This document shows positions 23,700 to 34,837 of a stretch of 64,000 nt of DNA, piece after piece (positions within the stretch are counted from its first letter, which is position 1; every line of letters starts with the position of its first letter). Position numbers and translations under genes: made by a program. Source of the DNA: Tuctoria greenei (taxonomy: Eukaryota; Streptophyta; Magnoliopsida; Poales; Poaceae). Under the pieces are notes generated by a model. It did no database searches and had not been told where the DNA came from. It saw only the letters and a program-made list of their open reading frames with translations. The stretch is taken from the NCBI GenBank assembly GCA_036927565.1, contig JAYESD010000005.1, positions 85,848,301 through 85,912,300 on the forward strand, given 5' to 3'.

Positions 23700-24450
23700 T
23701 ACAATGGCGACGGAGAACTATAGGAGCATCATTGTGCAGCATGCCTTGAGCTCCAAAGTGGAGACCGACGACAAGATACAATGACACAACCTCTTCCACA
23801 TGTTTCTCGTCATCAAGGACTGTCGTGTACACACATTAATTGATGGAGGTAGCTGCAATAACTTGGTGAACACGGACATCGTCAAGAAACTTGGTTTGAC
23901 AACAAGAACACACCCTAACCCGTACCACATTCAATGGTTCAACAACAGCGGTAAGGTTTGAGTAACACAAACAGCGAGAATACATTTTCCAATTGGTTCA
24001 TACCATGATTTTGCTGATTTTGATGTTGTTCCTACGGATGCTTGTTCTCTTTTATTGGGTCGTCCTTGGGAATTTGATACAGATGCTATTCATCATGGTA
24101 GAACCAATAAATATACTCTCATGCATAAGGGAAAGAAAATCACTTTGCTCCCGATGACTCCTGCTGAAGTTGTGCATTTTGAGAAGAGTAGAATTCGTGA
24201 TGGCGAAGCAACAAAATTAGAATCTGAAAAACAGCAAGTTATTAAGTTAAAATCACCATCATTGCTCGCAACTAAATCTGAACTTGCTGATTTATTCGAT
24301 GATAAGGGGATGGGCTATGCTTTAGTTTGCAAAGAAGCCATGTTTTCACTTCATGAATTGTCTATTGCATTGCCCCCTGCTGTTGTTAACCTTTTGCAGG
24401 AGTTTGAGGATGTGTTTCCCTCCGAGATACCCCTGGTTTACCACCGATGA
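23700..24450 (+). pseudogene. CRM protease region
   Basis: The frame shows the retropepsin loop LIDGGSCNNLV near 23838-23870, a usual form in this clade, and the later SLLLGRPWEFDTDAIHHGRTN (24050-24110). Stops lie near 23783 and 23960. The open end at 24055-24450 reaches the conserved stretch before RT (FEDVFPSEIP), where a one-base frameshift separates it from the RT frame. Confidence 0.8.
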
Positions 24451-25745
24451 GAGGCATTGAACACAAGATTGGTTTGATTCCAGGAGCAAGTTTACCAAAT
24501 CGTGCAGCATACAGGGCGAATCCACAAGAAACTAAGGAAATTCAGCGACAAGTCCAAGATCTTTTGGACCGCAGGTACATTCGTGAAAGCCTTAGCCCTT
24601 GTTCTCTTCCTGTTCTTTTGGTTCATAAGGAAGATGGTAGTTGGCGCATGTGTTTTGATTGTCGAGCGATTAATAACATCACCATTCGATATCGTTATCC
24701 TATTCCTCGCTTAGATGACATGCTTGATGAATTGAGTGGTGCTATCATCTTCACAAATATTCACATGCGTAGTGCTTACCACCAAAATAGAATGGCACTA
24801 GGAGATGAATGGAAAACTGCATTTAAAACCAAGTTTGGACTTTATGAGTGGTTAGTCATGCCTTTTTGTTTAACTAATGCACCCAGCACCTTTATGCGAT
24901 TAATGAACGAGGTTTTATGTGCTTTCATTGGACAATTTGTGGTGGTTTACTTCGATGATATCCTCATTTACAGCAAGTCATATGATGAACATCTTGATCA
25001 TTTACGTGCTGTTTTTACTGTTTTAAGAGATGCACGTTTGTTTGGTAACCTCGAAAAGTGTGTCTTTTGCACCAATCGAGTCTCGTTTCTTGGCTATGTC
25101 ATTTCCTCGCAGGGAATTGAGATGGATGAGGCAAAAATTGAAGCAATCACCAGCTGGCCAGCCCCAACAACTGTCACACAGGTTCGTAGTTTTATTGGTC
25201 TTGCCAGTTTTTATCGGTGCTTTGTGCGGGATTTCAGCACCATTGCAGCTCCTCTACATGAGCTAATGAAGAAGGGAGTGCCGTTTAAATGGGGCGAACA
25301 GCAGCAACAAGCTTTTGATGCTCTCAAATCGAAGCTTACACAAGCACCGTTGCTACAACTTCCTGATTTTGACAAGACCTTTGAGCTAGAATGCGATGCA
25401 AGCGGCATTGGTATTGGAGGCGTTCTCATACAAGGAGGTCAACCCGTTGCTTTCTTTAGTGAAAAACTTCATGGTCCTTCTCTGAATTATTCCACTTATG
25501 ATAAGGAATTGTATGCCTTAGTGCAAGTATTACAAACTTGGCAACATTATCTTTGGTCTAAGGAGTTTGTCATACATTCCGATCATGAATCATTGAAGTA
25601 TCTTAGGTGTCTAACATATCTGAATAAATGACATGCTAATTGTATTGAGTTCATAGAGTCGTTTCCATACATCATTAAGCATAAGAAAGGGAAGGAAAAT
25701 GTCATTGCTGATGCATTATCTAGGCATTATACCATGCTGTCCCAA
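24447..25745 (+). pseudogene. CRM reverse transcriptase and RNase H
   Basis: A long open frame (24447-25631, 394 codons) holds RT motifs RGIEHKIGLIPGASLPNR, WRMCFDCRAINN, VMPFCLTNAPSTFMRLMNEVL and VVYFDDILIYS (catalytic YFDD near 24949-24960). It is followed by RNase H (FELECDASGIGIGGVLIQ near 25381-25440, FSEKLHGPSLNYSTYDKELYAL). A stop at 25629-25631 precedes KGKENVIADALSR (25684-25724), the RNase H end. The catalytic motifs look intact. Family changes such as FTNIHMRSAYHQNRM (usually FTKIDLRSGYHQ) suggest decay. Confidence 0.9.
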
Positions 25746-25789
25746 CTTGATCATAAAATCTTTGGTTTGGAAACAATAAAAGCATTATA

Positions 25790-27206
25790 TCCTACTGATT
25801 TGGACTTCAAAGATGCTTTTGAAAATTGTAGAGAAGGAATAACTTGAAATAAATATGTGCTGCGAGAGGGTCTCCTCCATCGTGCTAACAAGCTATACGT
25901 TCCAGCTAGCTCCGTTCGTCTATTACTTTTGCAGGAAGCACATGGAGGAGGTTTGATGGGACATTTTGTTGTGAAGAAAACTGAAGACGTGCTGTCCACA
26001 CACTTCTTTTGGCCAAGGATGAGGCGTGATATCGAGTGCTACATGTCACGATGCACTACTTGCAATAAAGCTAAGTCTCGCCTTAACCCACATGGTCTTT
26101 ATATGCCTCTTCCTGTTCCTAGTGTACCTTGGGAGGATATTCCTATGGACTTTGTTTTGGGATTGCCTAGGACTAAGAGGGGGAGGGATAATATTTTTGT
26201 TGTTGTTGATCGTTTTTCCAAAATGGCACACTTTATACCTTGTCATAAGAATGATAATGCCTCACACATTGCTGATTTATTTATGACAGAAATTGTTCAT
26301 TTACATGGTGTGCCAAATACAATTGTTTCTGATCGTGATGCAAAAATTTTAAGTCATTTTTGGAGAACTTTGTGGTATAAATTGGGAACCAAGTTGCTGT
26401 TTTCAACTACATGTCACCCACAAACGGATGGACAAACTGAGGTAGTTAATCGTACTTTATCCACAATGTTGCGGGCTGTCTTGAAAACAAATTTGAGGTT
26501 GTGGGAGGAGTGTTTACCAGATATAGAATTTGCTTACAACAGATCCGTTCACTCCACGACAAAGGTAAGTCCATTACAGGTAGTTTATGGTTTCAATCCC
26601 CGTGCTCCTATTGATTTACTACCTTTGCCTCCTTCTCAAACTATAAATTTGGATGCTACACAATGATCTGAATTCATTCTTAAGATGCATGAAACTACAA
26701 AGAAAAATATTGAAAAGATGAATGAGAAGTATAGGATTGCAGGTAGTAAAGCTAGAAAAGAAGTAAAACTTGAACCGGGTGATTTGGTGTGGTTACATTT
26801 GAGAAAAGAGTGATTCCCTGACTTGAGAAAATATAAACTTATGCCAAGAGCTGCTGGTCCTTTTAAGATTGTTGAAAAGATTAATGATAATGCATATAAG
26901 CTTGAATTGACTCCTGATTTTGGGGTTAGTCCTACATTTAACATTTCAGATTTGCGACCGTACTTGGGAGAAGAAGATGAACTTGAGTCGAGGACGACTC
27001 CAATTCAAGAGGGGGAGGATGATGAGGACATCACAACAGCGGAGGCACACATTGAAATGCAAGGACCAATCACAAGAGCACGGGTACGGTTGATAAATCA
27101 GCGGGTGAATTCGCTCCTAACTTATTTTGCATGTGAGTTTGAGAATAGATTGTTATGTGATGATTTAATTGTTATTAGGAATAAAGAAGAAGATCAACAG
27201 ATTTAA
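25790..27206 (+). pseudogene. CRM integrase with C-terminus running into the LTR
   Basis: Zinc-binding HHCC: LQEAHGGGLMGHF...CTTCNKAKS (25930-26070). Core: IPMDFVLGLP (26134), VSDRDAKILSHFW (26323) and HPQTDGQTEVVNRTLSTML (26406-26470), giving D, D and E. Stops lie near 25847, 26664 and 26812. The C-terminal part (MPRAAGPFKIVEKIND, ISDLRPYLGEEDE, then PITRARVRLINQRVNSLL) continues past the 3' LTR start at 27020 and stops at 27204-27206, about 185 bp inside the LTR. Coding overlap with the LTR is known for CRM elements, where this end holds a motif linked to centromere targeting. Confidence 0.85.
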
Positions 27207-27800
27207 CTCGGAGTCCAGGAGCAGTCCACCTTAAAACGGATGCCCAGGAGGCATACGGACTCCGTTTTCAATGTTCTACATATGCACGGAAAGAGGAGAA
27301 GACAAACATTCCAATGGTTCTGGTCCCATCTCAAAATTCTTCGGAAGTCATTGATAATCGTCGAAACAATTCGAGTCCAGATTTCTGTCCGATGCTGCGC
27401 CACCGAATCGGGCCTTTGGGCCTTGTATCCCGTAAGAGTCCATTAGGGACGTGTCTAATCGTGTTTTGGTTGAACCCTAGCCTATAAATACTGCATCCAG
27501 CGATCATATTCGGTGGGTTTTGCTTAGATCAATAATATCGCCGTTCTACAGTTTGTGAGACCCCAATTTCGGGATTTCAGATCGTGTCTTCGACTTTCTT
27601 GCTCGTGCTCTCGGTTGCACTTGGAGGGATTAGCTTTCTTGGTGAGGTCAAGCGTGTGCAGCACCGTTGATAACCAACGAAGCCGTGGTGTAGTGATTGC
27701 AGGGGTACTCGAACCGCTCAAGTGCCGCGGATCATCACCGTCGAGTTCTCCACCCCAATCGACATACCTTTCGGAAGATCGGGCCTAAACCTACTCATCA
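27020..27800 (+). repeat. 3' LTR of CRM element
   Basis: A 781-bp copy of the 5' LTR, starting TGATGAGGACATC after the purine tract at 27007-27019 and ending CTACTCATCA. Its first 185 bp also encode the end of pol. Confidence 0.9.
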
Positions 27801-28430
27801 CGCTGTATGGCCTCAATCATGGCATTGAAGGCCAAGTGATCCTTCTGTTCCATGTAGTCCCAATGAATCCATTAGGCATCTGTCACTCGGGTCTGCTTGG
27901 ACATATAGACTGTCTTGTAGTAGTCAAAGTGGAAATAACACCAAAAACGAGGGTCTGTGGTGCTCCTCTCGCGTTGATATCAGTTTCATTGCCTTCTCAC
28001 CCCTTTGCGTTTGAAAATGTTAGCTTCGAAAGCAGCTTGGCAAATAGGGTTCCTGGCAGGTGAGGACATACTCAAAGGACCAATGGGTTGAGAGGGTCTC
28101 TTCTTAGCCTTGCTTGCAGGCTTCTTAACACCAGGAGCCTTCTTTTTGGGTGCCTCCTAACCTGGCACTCTGCCCTTGTCCTTCGACCTTCTAGCCTCTT
28201 GAGTTTTAACTTTCTCGCTCATGGTCACAATTCTTTTCTTCCTTGGGGCAACTTCTGCAGCAGCTGAGTTTTGAGCTTCTCTTTGCTTCTTCTTTGCTTT
28301 TCTTGCTTCAGATTGCGATTTGAGGAGAGATTAAGAAAGCTCTCGCTCCTCACGATCCCGATGATAGAGTGCTAGCCTCTCTACCTTGGCCTCGGGATCG
28401 GAAAGGGGCACGTAGTCAGAATCCGACATC

Positions 28431-29385
28431 ATCACTGATAAGTGATGTAAAAGGGAGCATATGAGTCCAAGGAAGTGAATTATTGCATTAGATTTCATAG
28501 AATCGATCAAGATTAGGATGTTCACTGTGTAACCCGGACTTGTCCGCCCAAGGGCCGGACTAGTTCGCATGAGCCGGACTTGTCCGCCGTGTGGTCGGAC
28601 TAGTCCGGTGCACACAGTAAGAACCCTAATCTTGAGGATTTTTGCAAAATCTACGGATCCGACCACAATATTCCAGGAATATGATCACAATGATGTAGGG
28701 AACAACTTTTGTGGAGAACTTTCTATCAAAGGACCTAAGAGAATTGAATTTTGAAGAATTTAGGGCTAGGTCAAGAATATCTCTTCAAATCTTCGAATCG
28801 ATGAAATGTGGATGACGAATCGACCTAGGATGCTCGGGGAAGAGTTCCCACTCACCTTGGGTCTTCAATACACAGATTGGGATCGAGTTTTGGTGGTTGG
28901 AATCGAAAATTGTCGATTTGGGGCGCGGTTTCGCATTTTGAGGAGAGAGAGGGTTTGAGTGAAAGTGAGGAGATCGAGGGTTCTCTGGGGAGGTTAAGTC
29001 CCCAGGGGCCGGACTAGTCCGATTGGGGATCCGGCCTTGTCCGGCCTATGTACTTGGTCCGGACTTTTCTGATGGGCCAGACTTGTCCGTCCAACTAGAT
29101 GAACTAGTCCGGTCTAAAGACTCAAAACACATATATATTGAGTTTTCATAGGAGATTTGATCCTTTTGGACTAGTTTTTCACGAAAGATCTTTTCAAACA
29201 TGGTCAGTAAGTAATCAACAACCAAACTATGACCATAATTCAAGAATATTGAATATGTTTAAAATAATTTGTAGAAAATTGAGGAAGAGTTTTTCACAAG
29301 CATGTATGAAATTTTGAAGCACATATAAGTAACAATCAGGTGTGCAAGACTCAAGCCACATTTCAAAATTCTATGATATTGAGCT
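28431..29385 (-). other. SIRE pol-to-ORF spacer with GGACTAGTCC clusters
   Basis: No gene. Motif clusters at 28531-28612 and 28996-29115 alternate GGACTAGTCC with GGACTTGTCC forms. The position is equivalent to 4725-4855 of the plus-strand copy. Confidence 0.7.
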
Positions 29386-30990
29386 CACTCCTAACTTCAC
29401 AAAATCTTCTCTCATGTAGAGGCTTGGTGAAGATATCGGCCAATTGTTTTTTGGTTCTCACATGCGAAATTGCTTTGTCTCCTTTGATGGAATGATCTCT
29501 TAAGAAATGGTGGCGGATATCGATTTGTTTGGTCCTTTAGTGTTCAACTGGGTTGTGGGCTATTTTGATGGCACTCTCTTTGTCACATAGGATGGGAAGA
29601 TGGTTCAATTTTATGCCATAGTCCCTAAGAGTTTGTCGCATCTAAAGAAGTTGTGTGTAACAACTTCCGGCGGGTACATACTCCGCTTTGGCTGTGGAAA
29701 GTGCAATGGAGTTTTGATTCTTTGAGGACCAAGACACTAGGGATCTACCAAGGAATTGACAAGTTCCGGATGTGCTCTTTCTATCAACCTTGCACCCCGC
29801 ATTGTCCGCATCAGAATATCCAATGAGGTTAAACTTAGAGCCATTAGGGTACCAAAGTCATAGGCATGGTGTGTGAACTAAATATCTAAGAATTCTCTTA
29901 ACGACGGTCAAATGACACACCTTAGGAGCAGCTTGGAACTGAGCACACATACAAACACTTAGCATTATGTCTACCCTAGATGCACATAAGTAAAGCAATG
30001 AACTTATCATGGAACAATATACCTTTTTGTCACTTGGACCATTCCCATTGGAGTCTTGATGGGTTTGGCTTTGTCCATGTCAAACTTCTTGAGTATATCT
30101 TGTGTGTACTTTGTTTGACTAATGAATGTGCCTTCCTTGAGTTGCTTAACTTGAAAACTTAGAAAGAACTTCAACTCCTCCATCATGGACATCTCAAACC
30201 TCTCAGTCATTATCTTAGAAAACTCATCACAAAAAGCTTTGTTAGTAGAACCAAATATAATGTCATCGACATATATTTGGCAAACAAACAAATCATCATT
30301 GAAATGCTTAGTGAATAGAGTGTAACTTGCCTTCCCAATTTTGAAACCATTTTGAGTTAAAAAGTCTCTAAGGCACTCATACCAAGCTCTAGGAGCTTGT
30401 TTGAGGCCATAGAGAGCCTTACGCAATTTGTAGACATGGTTTGGGAATTCTTGATCTTCAAAAACAGGGGGTTGCTCCACATACACCTATTATTGATTGG
30501 ACCATCAAGAAATGCACTCTTGACGTCCATTTGATATAGTTTAAAATCATGGTGAGTAGCAAAGGCAAGTAATATAAGAACTGATTCAAACCTAGCTACA
30601 GGAGCAAAGGTTTCAACGAAATCCAAACCTTTGACTTGTGAATAACCTTTGGCTACAAGTTGTGCTTTGTTTCATGTAACCACCCCGTGTTCATCTTGCT
30701 TGTTGCGGAACACCCACTTGGTGCCCACAACATTCCCATTAGGCCTCTTCACTAGCTCCCATACTTGATTTCTTTCAAAGTTGTTGAGCTCTTCTTGCAT
30801 GGCCATCACCCAATCAGGATCTCGTAGTGCTTCTTCAACCTTGTGAGGCTCCAAAGAGGAAACAAAAGAGTAATGTTCACAAAAGTTTGCAACACGAGAT
30901 CGAGTAGTTACCCCCTTTGAGATGTCTCGAAGGACATTGTCAACGGGATGGTCCATTTGAACACTTTGATGCACTCTTGGGTGTGATGCT
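29385..30990 (-). pseudogene. SIRE reverse transcriptase and RNase H
   Basis: On the minus strand the RT begins near 30990: NFERNQVWELV, VGTKWVFRNKQ (30690-30725), then a frameshift; DFVETFAPVARFESVLILLAFATHHDF; YQMDVKSAFLDG (30500-30535); ALYGLKQAPRAWYE; and a catalytic YVDDIIFGS near 30247-30275. RNase H follows and ends with QLADIFTKPLHERRF near 29405-29450. Stops and frameshifts occur near 30675, 30490 and 30005. This replicative enzyme would act in cytoplasmic particles; the copy is inactive. Confidence 0.85.
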
Positions 30991-31213
30991 TGAGGTCTTT
31001 GCTTTTCATCTTCATCATCCTCACTTTCTTCGTCTCCCCTTTTATTGGTGCCTCCATTTTTATCTTCTTGGAGTGCATCTTGGGGGTCTTCAGCTCGATT
31101 ATTTAAGGAAGAGTTTGCTTGATGTGTGGGATGATCATTTGAGTCTCGAGGTTGTTTTGTGGTCGAATGTCTCCAAGTGCCATCCTTCCTATCACCACTT
31201 GTGGAGCTTCTTC

Positions 31214-32188
31214 TTAATCTAGCACATGACGATCAACTTGCTCCACTTGGGAGCTATTAGTCTCATCAAACACTATGTCACGTGCTACTTCAACAATTCT
31301 AGAGGATTTGTTGAAGACACGATAGGCGTAAGTGTTTGAGTCATAACCAAGCAAGAAACCGTCATCGGACTTAGAAGCAAACTTCGAAGACCTAGGCCAC
31401 TGGTTGAGGATATAGCATTTGCTCCTAAAAACATGAAAGTAGGAAATCTTGGGTTTTTTACCGGTTAGGAGCTCATAAGATGTCTTCTTCAAGATGCGGT
31501 GAAGGTATAACCGGTTTATGGCATGGCAAGCTGTGTTAATCGCCTTCGCCCAAAACTGGCCCGACGTCTTGTATTCTTCAAGCATGGTTCTTGCCATCTC
31601 TATGAGGATCCTATTCTTCCTCTCGGCCACCCCATTTTGTTGAGGGGAGTAGGGGGCCAAGAACTCATGCTTGATGCCTCCTTCATCCAAAAACTCATCA
31701 ACTTGAGTGTTCTTAAATTCAGTGCCCTTGTCACTCCTTATGGTCTTGATAATTATGGAGAACTCATTTTGAGATCTCCTCAAGTATTTCTTGAGGACAC
31801 CTTGAGTCTCACTCTTATCAAGCAAAAAGAACACCCAAGTGAAACGTGAAAAATCATCAACAATTACAAGACCGTATTTGTTACTGCCAATACTTATGTA
31901 GGCGATTGGACCAAATAGGTCCATGTGTAGAAGCTCCAATGGTCTTGTTGTTTTCATGATGTTCTTGTATGGATGTTGAGCTCCAACTTGTTTTCCGGCT
32001 TGGCATGCGCTACATGGCCTATCCTTTTCAAATACAACATTCTTCAAACCACGAATGTGCTCGCGCTTAATAAGGTTTTGCAGATTCCTCATCCCAACAT
32101 GGGCTAGTCTTCTATGCCAAATCCACCCCATGTTAGTTTTTGCAATTAAGCATGTATCAAGTTGGGCTTTATTCGTGTAGAAATCCAC
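31214..32188 (-). pseudogene. SIRE integrase
   Basis: The longest uninterrupted stretch of this element (324 codons). The zinc-binding part is WHRRLAHVGMRNLQ...CSACQAGKQ. The DDE core is LLHMDLFGPI (first Asp), IRSDKGTEFKN (second Asp, with Lys where Asn is usual) and QQNGVAERKNRILIEMARTML (Glu). The C-terminal region has SKCYILNQWP and DDGFLLGYDSN. The frame carries no stop, but neighbouring pol frames are broken, so an active polyprotein is not possible. Confidence 0.9.
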
Positions 32189-32203
32189 AAGATAGAGCTT
32201 TCC

Positions 32204-32535
32204 CTATAGTAAACCCTTAAAAGCAATTGAGTCATTGCTTCTTCTTGTGACGGTCACATCCTCATTAGTAAAGAGACAATTATAACCTTTGTCACATAGT
32301 TGTGATATAGAAAAGAGGTTATAATCAAGAGTATCAACATGTAAAAAATTGGAAATAGTATGATTAGGGGATATTGCAATTTTACCGGTGCCAAGGATTT
32401 TTTCTTGGCTATTGTCCCCAAAGTAGATCCCTTCACTTGGATCTTCATTCTTTTGATACTCCACAAACATCTTCCTCTCTCCGGTCATATGCTTTTTGCA
32501 TCCACTATCAAGAACCCACTTGGTTCCACCAGAGG
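32204..32535 (-). pseudogene. SIRE protease
   Basis: On the minus strand the active site reads VLDSGCKKHMTGERKMF (near 32465-32515), with the catalytic DSG intact. It is followed by YFGDNSQEKILGTGKI and LDYNLFSISQLCDKGYNCLF, normal for copia protease. A stop near 32204 precedes integrase. Confidence 0.85.
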
Positions 32536-32576
32536 ATCAAGCCTACAAAAAGGAGTTAAGCCTTGGCTTTAGGTAC

Positions 32577-34784
32577 CTAAGCGGTGTTGGGTCCTTTGAT
32601 GTTAGTCAAGAGGCACTTGGGCACCCACACACAAGGTTTTGGACTCTTGCAGTGTGGCCCAACATACCTTGCATAAGCTTTTCCAAACTTGTTCCTTAAT
32701 AAAATATATGAGGCATCAAAATCATGGAATAATGGATGAGGTTCCTTCTTATACATTTTATGAGTTGTAGAAATATTCATTCTTTTCATTTGTTGTTGCT
32801 ATATGAACCTCCTTTGACAAAAACAATCAAGTCTTTGCCATTCTTGGGAGTTTTGGCATTTTGCCTTCTCTCTGTATAATAGCCAAGACCATCCTTGACA
32901 AGGGGATGTCTTGTGTTGGTGTATGCACTACGTGCATATGCCACGTTCTCCATGTCAAAGATTCCACCTTTCGGTGCTTGGTTGTTTTGTGCCAACTTAA
33001 TCTCATCTTTAAGTTTTAATACCAAGCTATAGCATTTGCAAGGTTGAGTTGTGCATTGACCTTGAGAGACTCCACTTGTGTTTCAAGGATCTTGTTAACT
33101 TTTGTCAAGCTAACAAGTTCATCTGTTAGCACAATTGTAGTTTTCTCAATGTTTGATCAAGTTTCATTGCTCAAAGCAAGTTCATGCTCAAGTGCATTGA
33201 TTCTTTCTCTTTCAAGCTCCAAGAGCTCCTCAAACTCTTGACATCTCTCCTTTTGTTGGATGAGCATGTCCTTTTGATGGTTGATGAGCTCTTCTCAAAT
33301 ATCTCATCCGTTAACAACCTCAATCTTTTCAAGGTACTTTTACTCATAACCTTAAGCATATGTTCATTTCACTACTACTATCAAAATTGTCATGTGATGA
33401 AATTAAAGAGGATGTTTTAGATTTAACCTTCTTTCTTCCCTCCATGGCCATGAGGCTAGTTGGCCTTGAATTCTCCAGGTTGGGGAAGAGCTTGTTCATA
33501 GCAATAGTTTCTATCTTCTCTTCGCCATCGAAGGAGGATTCATCATTTGAATCCCACTCCTTTCCAAGGTGGGCATGTCTCGATTGCTTCTTCTTCTTGA
33601 AGTATTTCTTTTCTTGAGACTTGCCCTCCTTCTTCTTCATGTTCTCTTTATATGGGCAATCCACATTGAAGTGGCCGCATTCTCCACAATTGTAGAAAGC
33701 CCTCTTTGATATTGTCTTGGGCTTGTCTTTGCTCTTGACTCCACGGTGGTAGCTCCCCCTCTTTCTTCTCCACATCCTCTTGAAGTTGTTGATGAAGAGT
33801 GCCTCTTCCTCAACGGTGTTGGGGCTCTCTTCATCACTCCCTCCCTTTTCTTTAGATCTTTAGGATGTTGCCTTGAATGCAACATCTCTTTTCTTGGAGG
33901 AGGAGAGCTTTTGAAGGTCATTGTAGAATATAGCCTCTTGATCCATCACCTCATGGTTGATGGTTCTCCCTAGCACTTCTTCAAGAGTAATATTATGGAA
34001 TTCTGGACTTTTACGAATTAGTGAGCAAAGACTAACATTTATAGACATGAATGCCTGAATCAGCCTCTTTACCACTTCGTAGTTCGTCCATCGGGTGCTT
34101 CCATAAGATCGACTCTTGTTGATGAGATTCTTGAGGCGGTTGTACATGTATTGGGGAGATTCACCATGCATGATAGTGAACCTCCCATGTTCTACTTCAA
34201 TCATCTCGATTTTGGCCTCCCTTATGACACGATTGCTCTCATGTGTCGTCTTGAGTGTGTCCCATATTTCCTTGTCCACCTCTAACCCTTCAATCCTGTC
34301 GAACTACTCTCGAGTCAAGGAGGAGGTGATCACTCCAACCGCTTGAGCATTACGGTGGAGTAGGACGGCTTGCTCCGGGGTAATGTCTTCCTTATTCTTG
34401 GGAAGATGAACACATGTCAACACAATTTGCCACAAGCTAGGATTTAAGTAAATTAGATGCATCTACATATTATGCTTCCACATAGAATAGTGATTTCCGT
34501 CAAATTGGCGAGGTTCCTAGTAGGAATAGATAAGTAATGATTACTAGAAGTTAATCGCTCATAGTTGTAAGCATATCAGGAGTAGTCTTGTGAACTACTG
34601 TCATTGTTGTTGTTAATGGGATCAACTGCCCTGGTCTCATTCTTGGGAAGACCTAGCTTCTAACGAAGTCGCACATTTAGTAGATGCACTTCTTCTTCAT
34701 CATTGGGATCATCTTGAAGAACATCAACGTTCTTCGTCTTGTCATCATCGACCATCATCGGAATCTCATTGTCACCCATGGCCA
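32577..34784 (-). pseudogene. SIRE gag
   Basis: Gag starts near 34784 (MAMGDNEIPMM) and is broken by stops at 34300-34700. The capsid region at 33860-34279 is open: DKEIWDTLKTTHESN, EHGRFTIMHGESPQYMYNRLKNLIN. The zinc knuckle near 33650-33695 reads FYNCGECGHFNVDC, so the first Cys of the CCHC is replaced by Phe. A coiled-coil, Lys/Glu-rich tail with many frameshifts runs to about 32577. Confidence 0.8.
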
Positions 34785-34823
34785 TCTCCTCTTTGAGTTG
34801 TTAGACTCTTGGTAGAGAGTCTT

Positions 34824-34835
34824 GCTCTGATACCA
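34824..34835 (-). other. primer-binding site
   Basis: Minus-strand TGGTATCAGAGC, complementary to the 3' end of initiator methionine tRNA, two bases after the LTR end. It fixes the direction and 5' LTR boundary of the minus-strand SIRE element. Confidence 0.85.
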
Positions 34836-34837
34836 AT

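Larger units (their letters stand above)
20379..27800 (+). mobile_element. CRM-clade (centromeric-type) Ty3/gypsy retrotransposon
   Basis: A complete plus-strand element with both LTRs (20379-21225 and 27020-27800), primer-binding site, gag, protease, RT/RNase H, integrase and a purine tract (27007-27019). The flanking duplications are CGCTC (20374-20378) and CGCTG (27801-27805), one mismatch. The LTR start TGATGAGGACATC, the integrase type and the pol C-terminus that reads into the 3' LTR are features of the CRM clade, which is often enriched at grass centromeres. Several stops and frameshifts make it non-autonomous. Confidence 0.85.
19357..28430 (-). pseudogene. SIRE extra downstream ORF, split by a CRM insertion
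   Basis: On the minus strand the ORF begins near 28430 (MMSDSDYVPLSDPEAKVE) with a Lys-rich N-terminus (28080-28330). It is interrupted by the CRM element at 20374-27805 and continues at 20373-19806 with MTHGEQYTTTYWEFA, YPGHAVYEAGHIRNIKLFYSVLN, RKTIAPKDGD and SCGYAPYIMFMIEKV. It ends in an Asp-rich tail with a stop at 19357-19359. Such ORFs lie between pol and the 3' LTR in SIRE/Maximus elements and have no established function. Frameshifts and stops (for example near 28330 and 27990) disable it. The stretch 18938-19356 is 3' untranslated. Confidence 0.7.
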
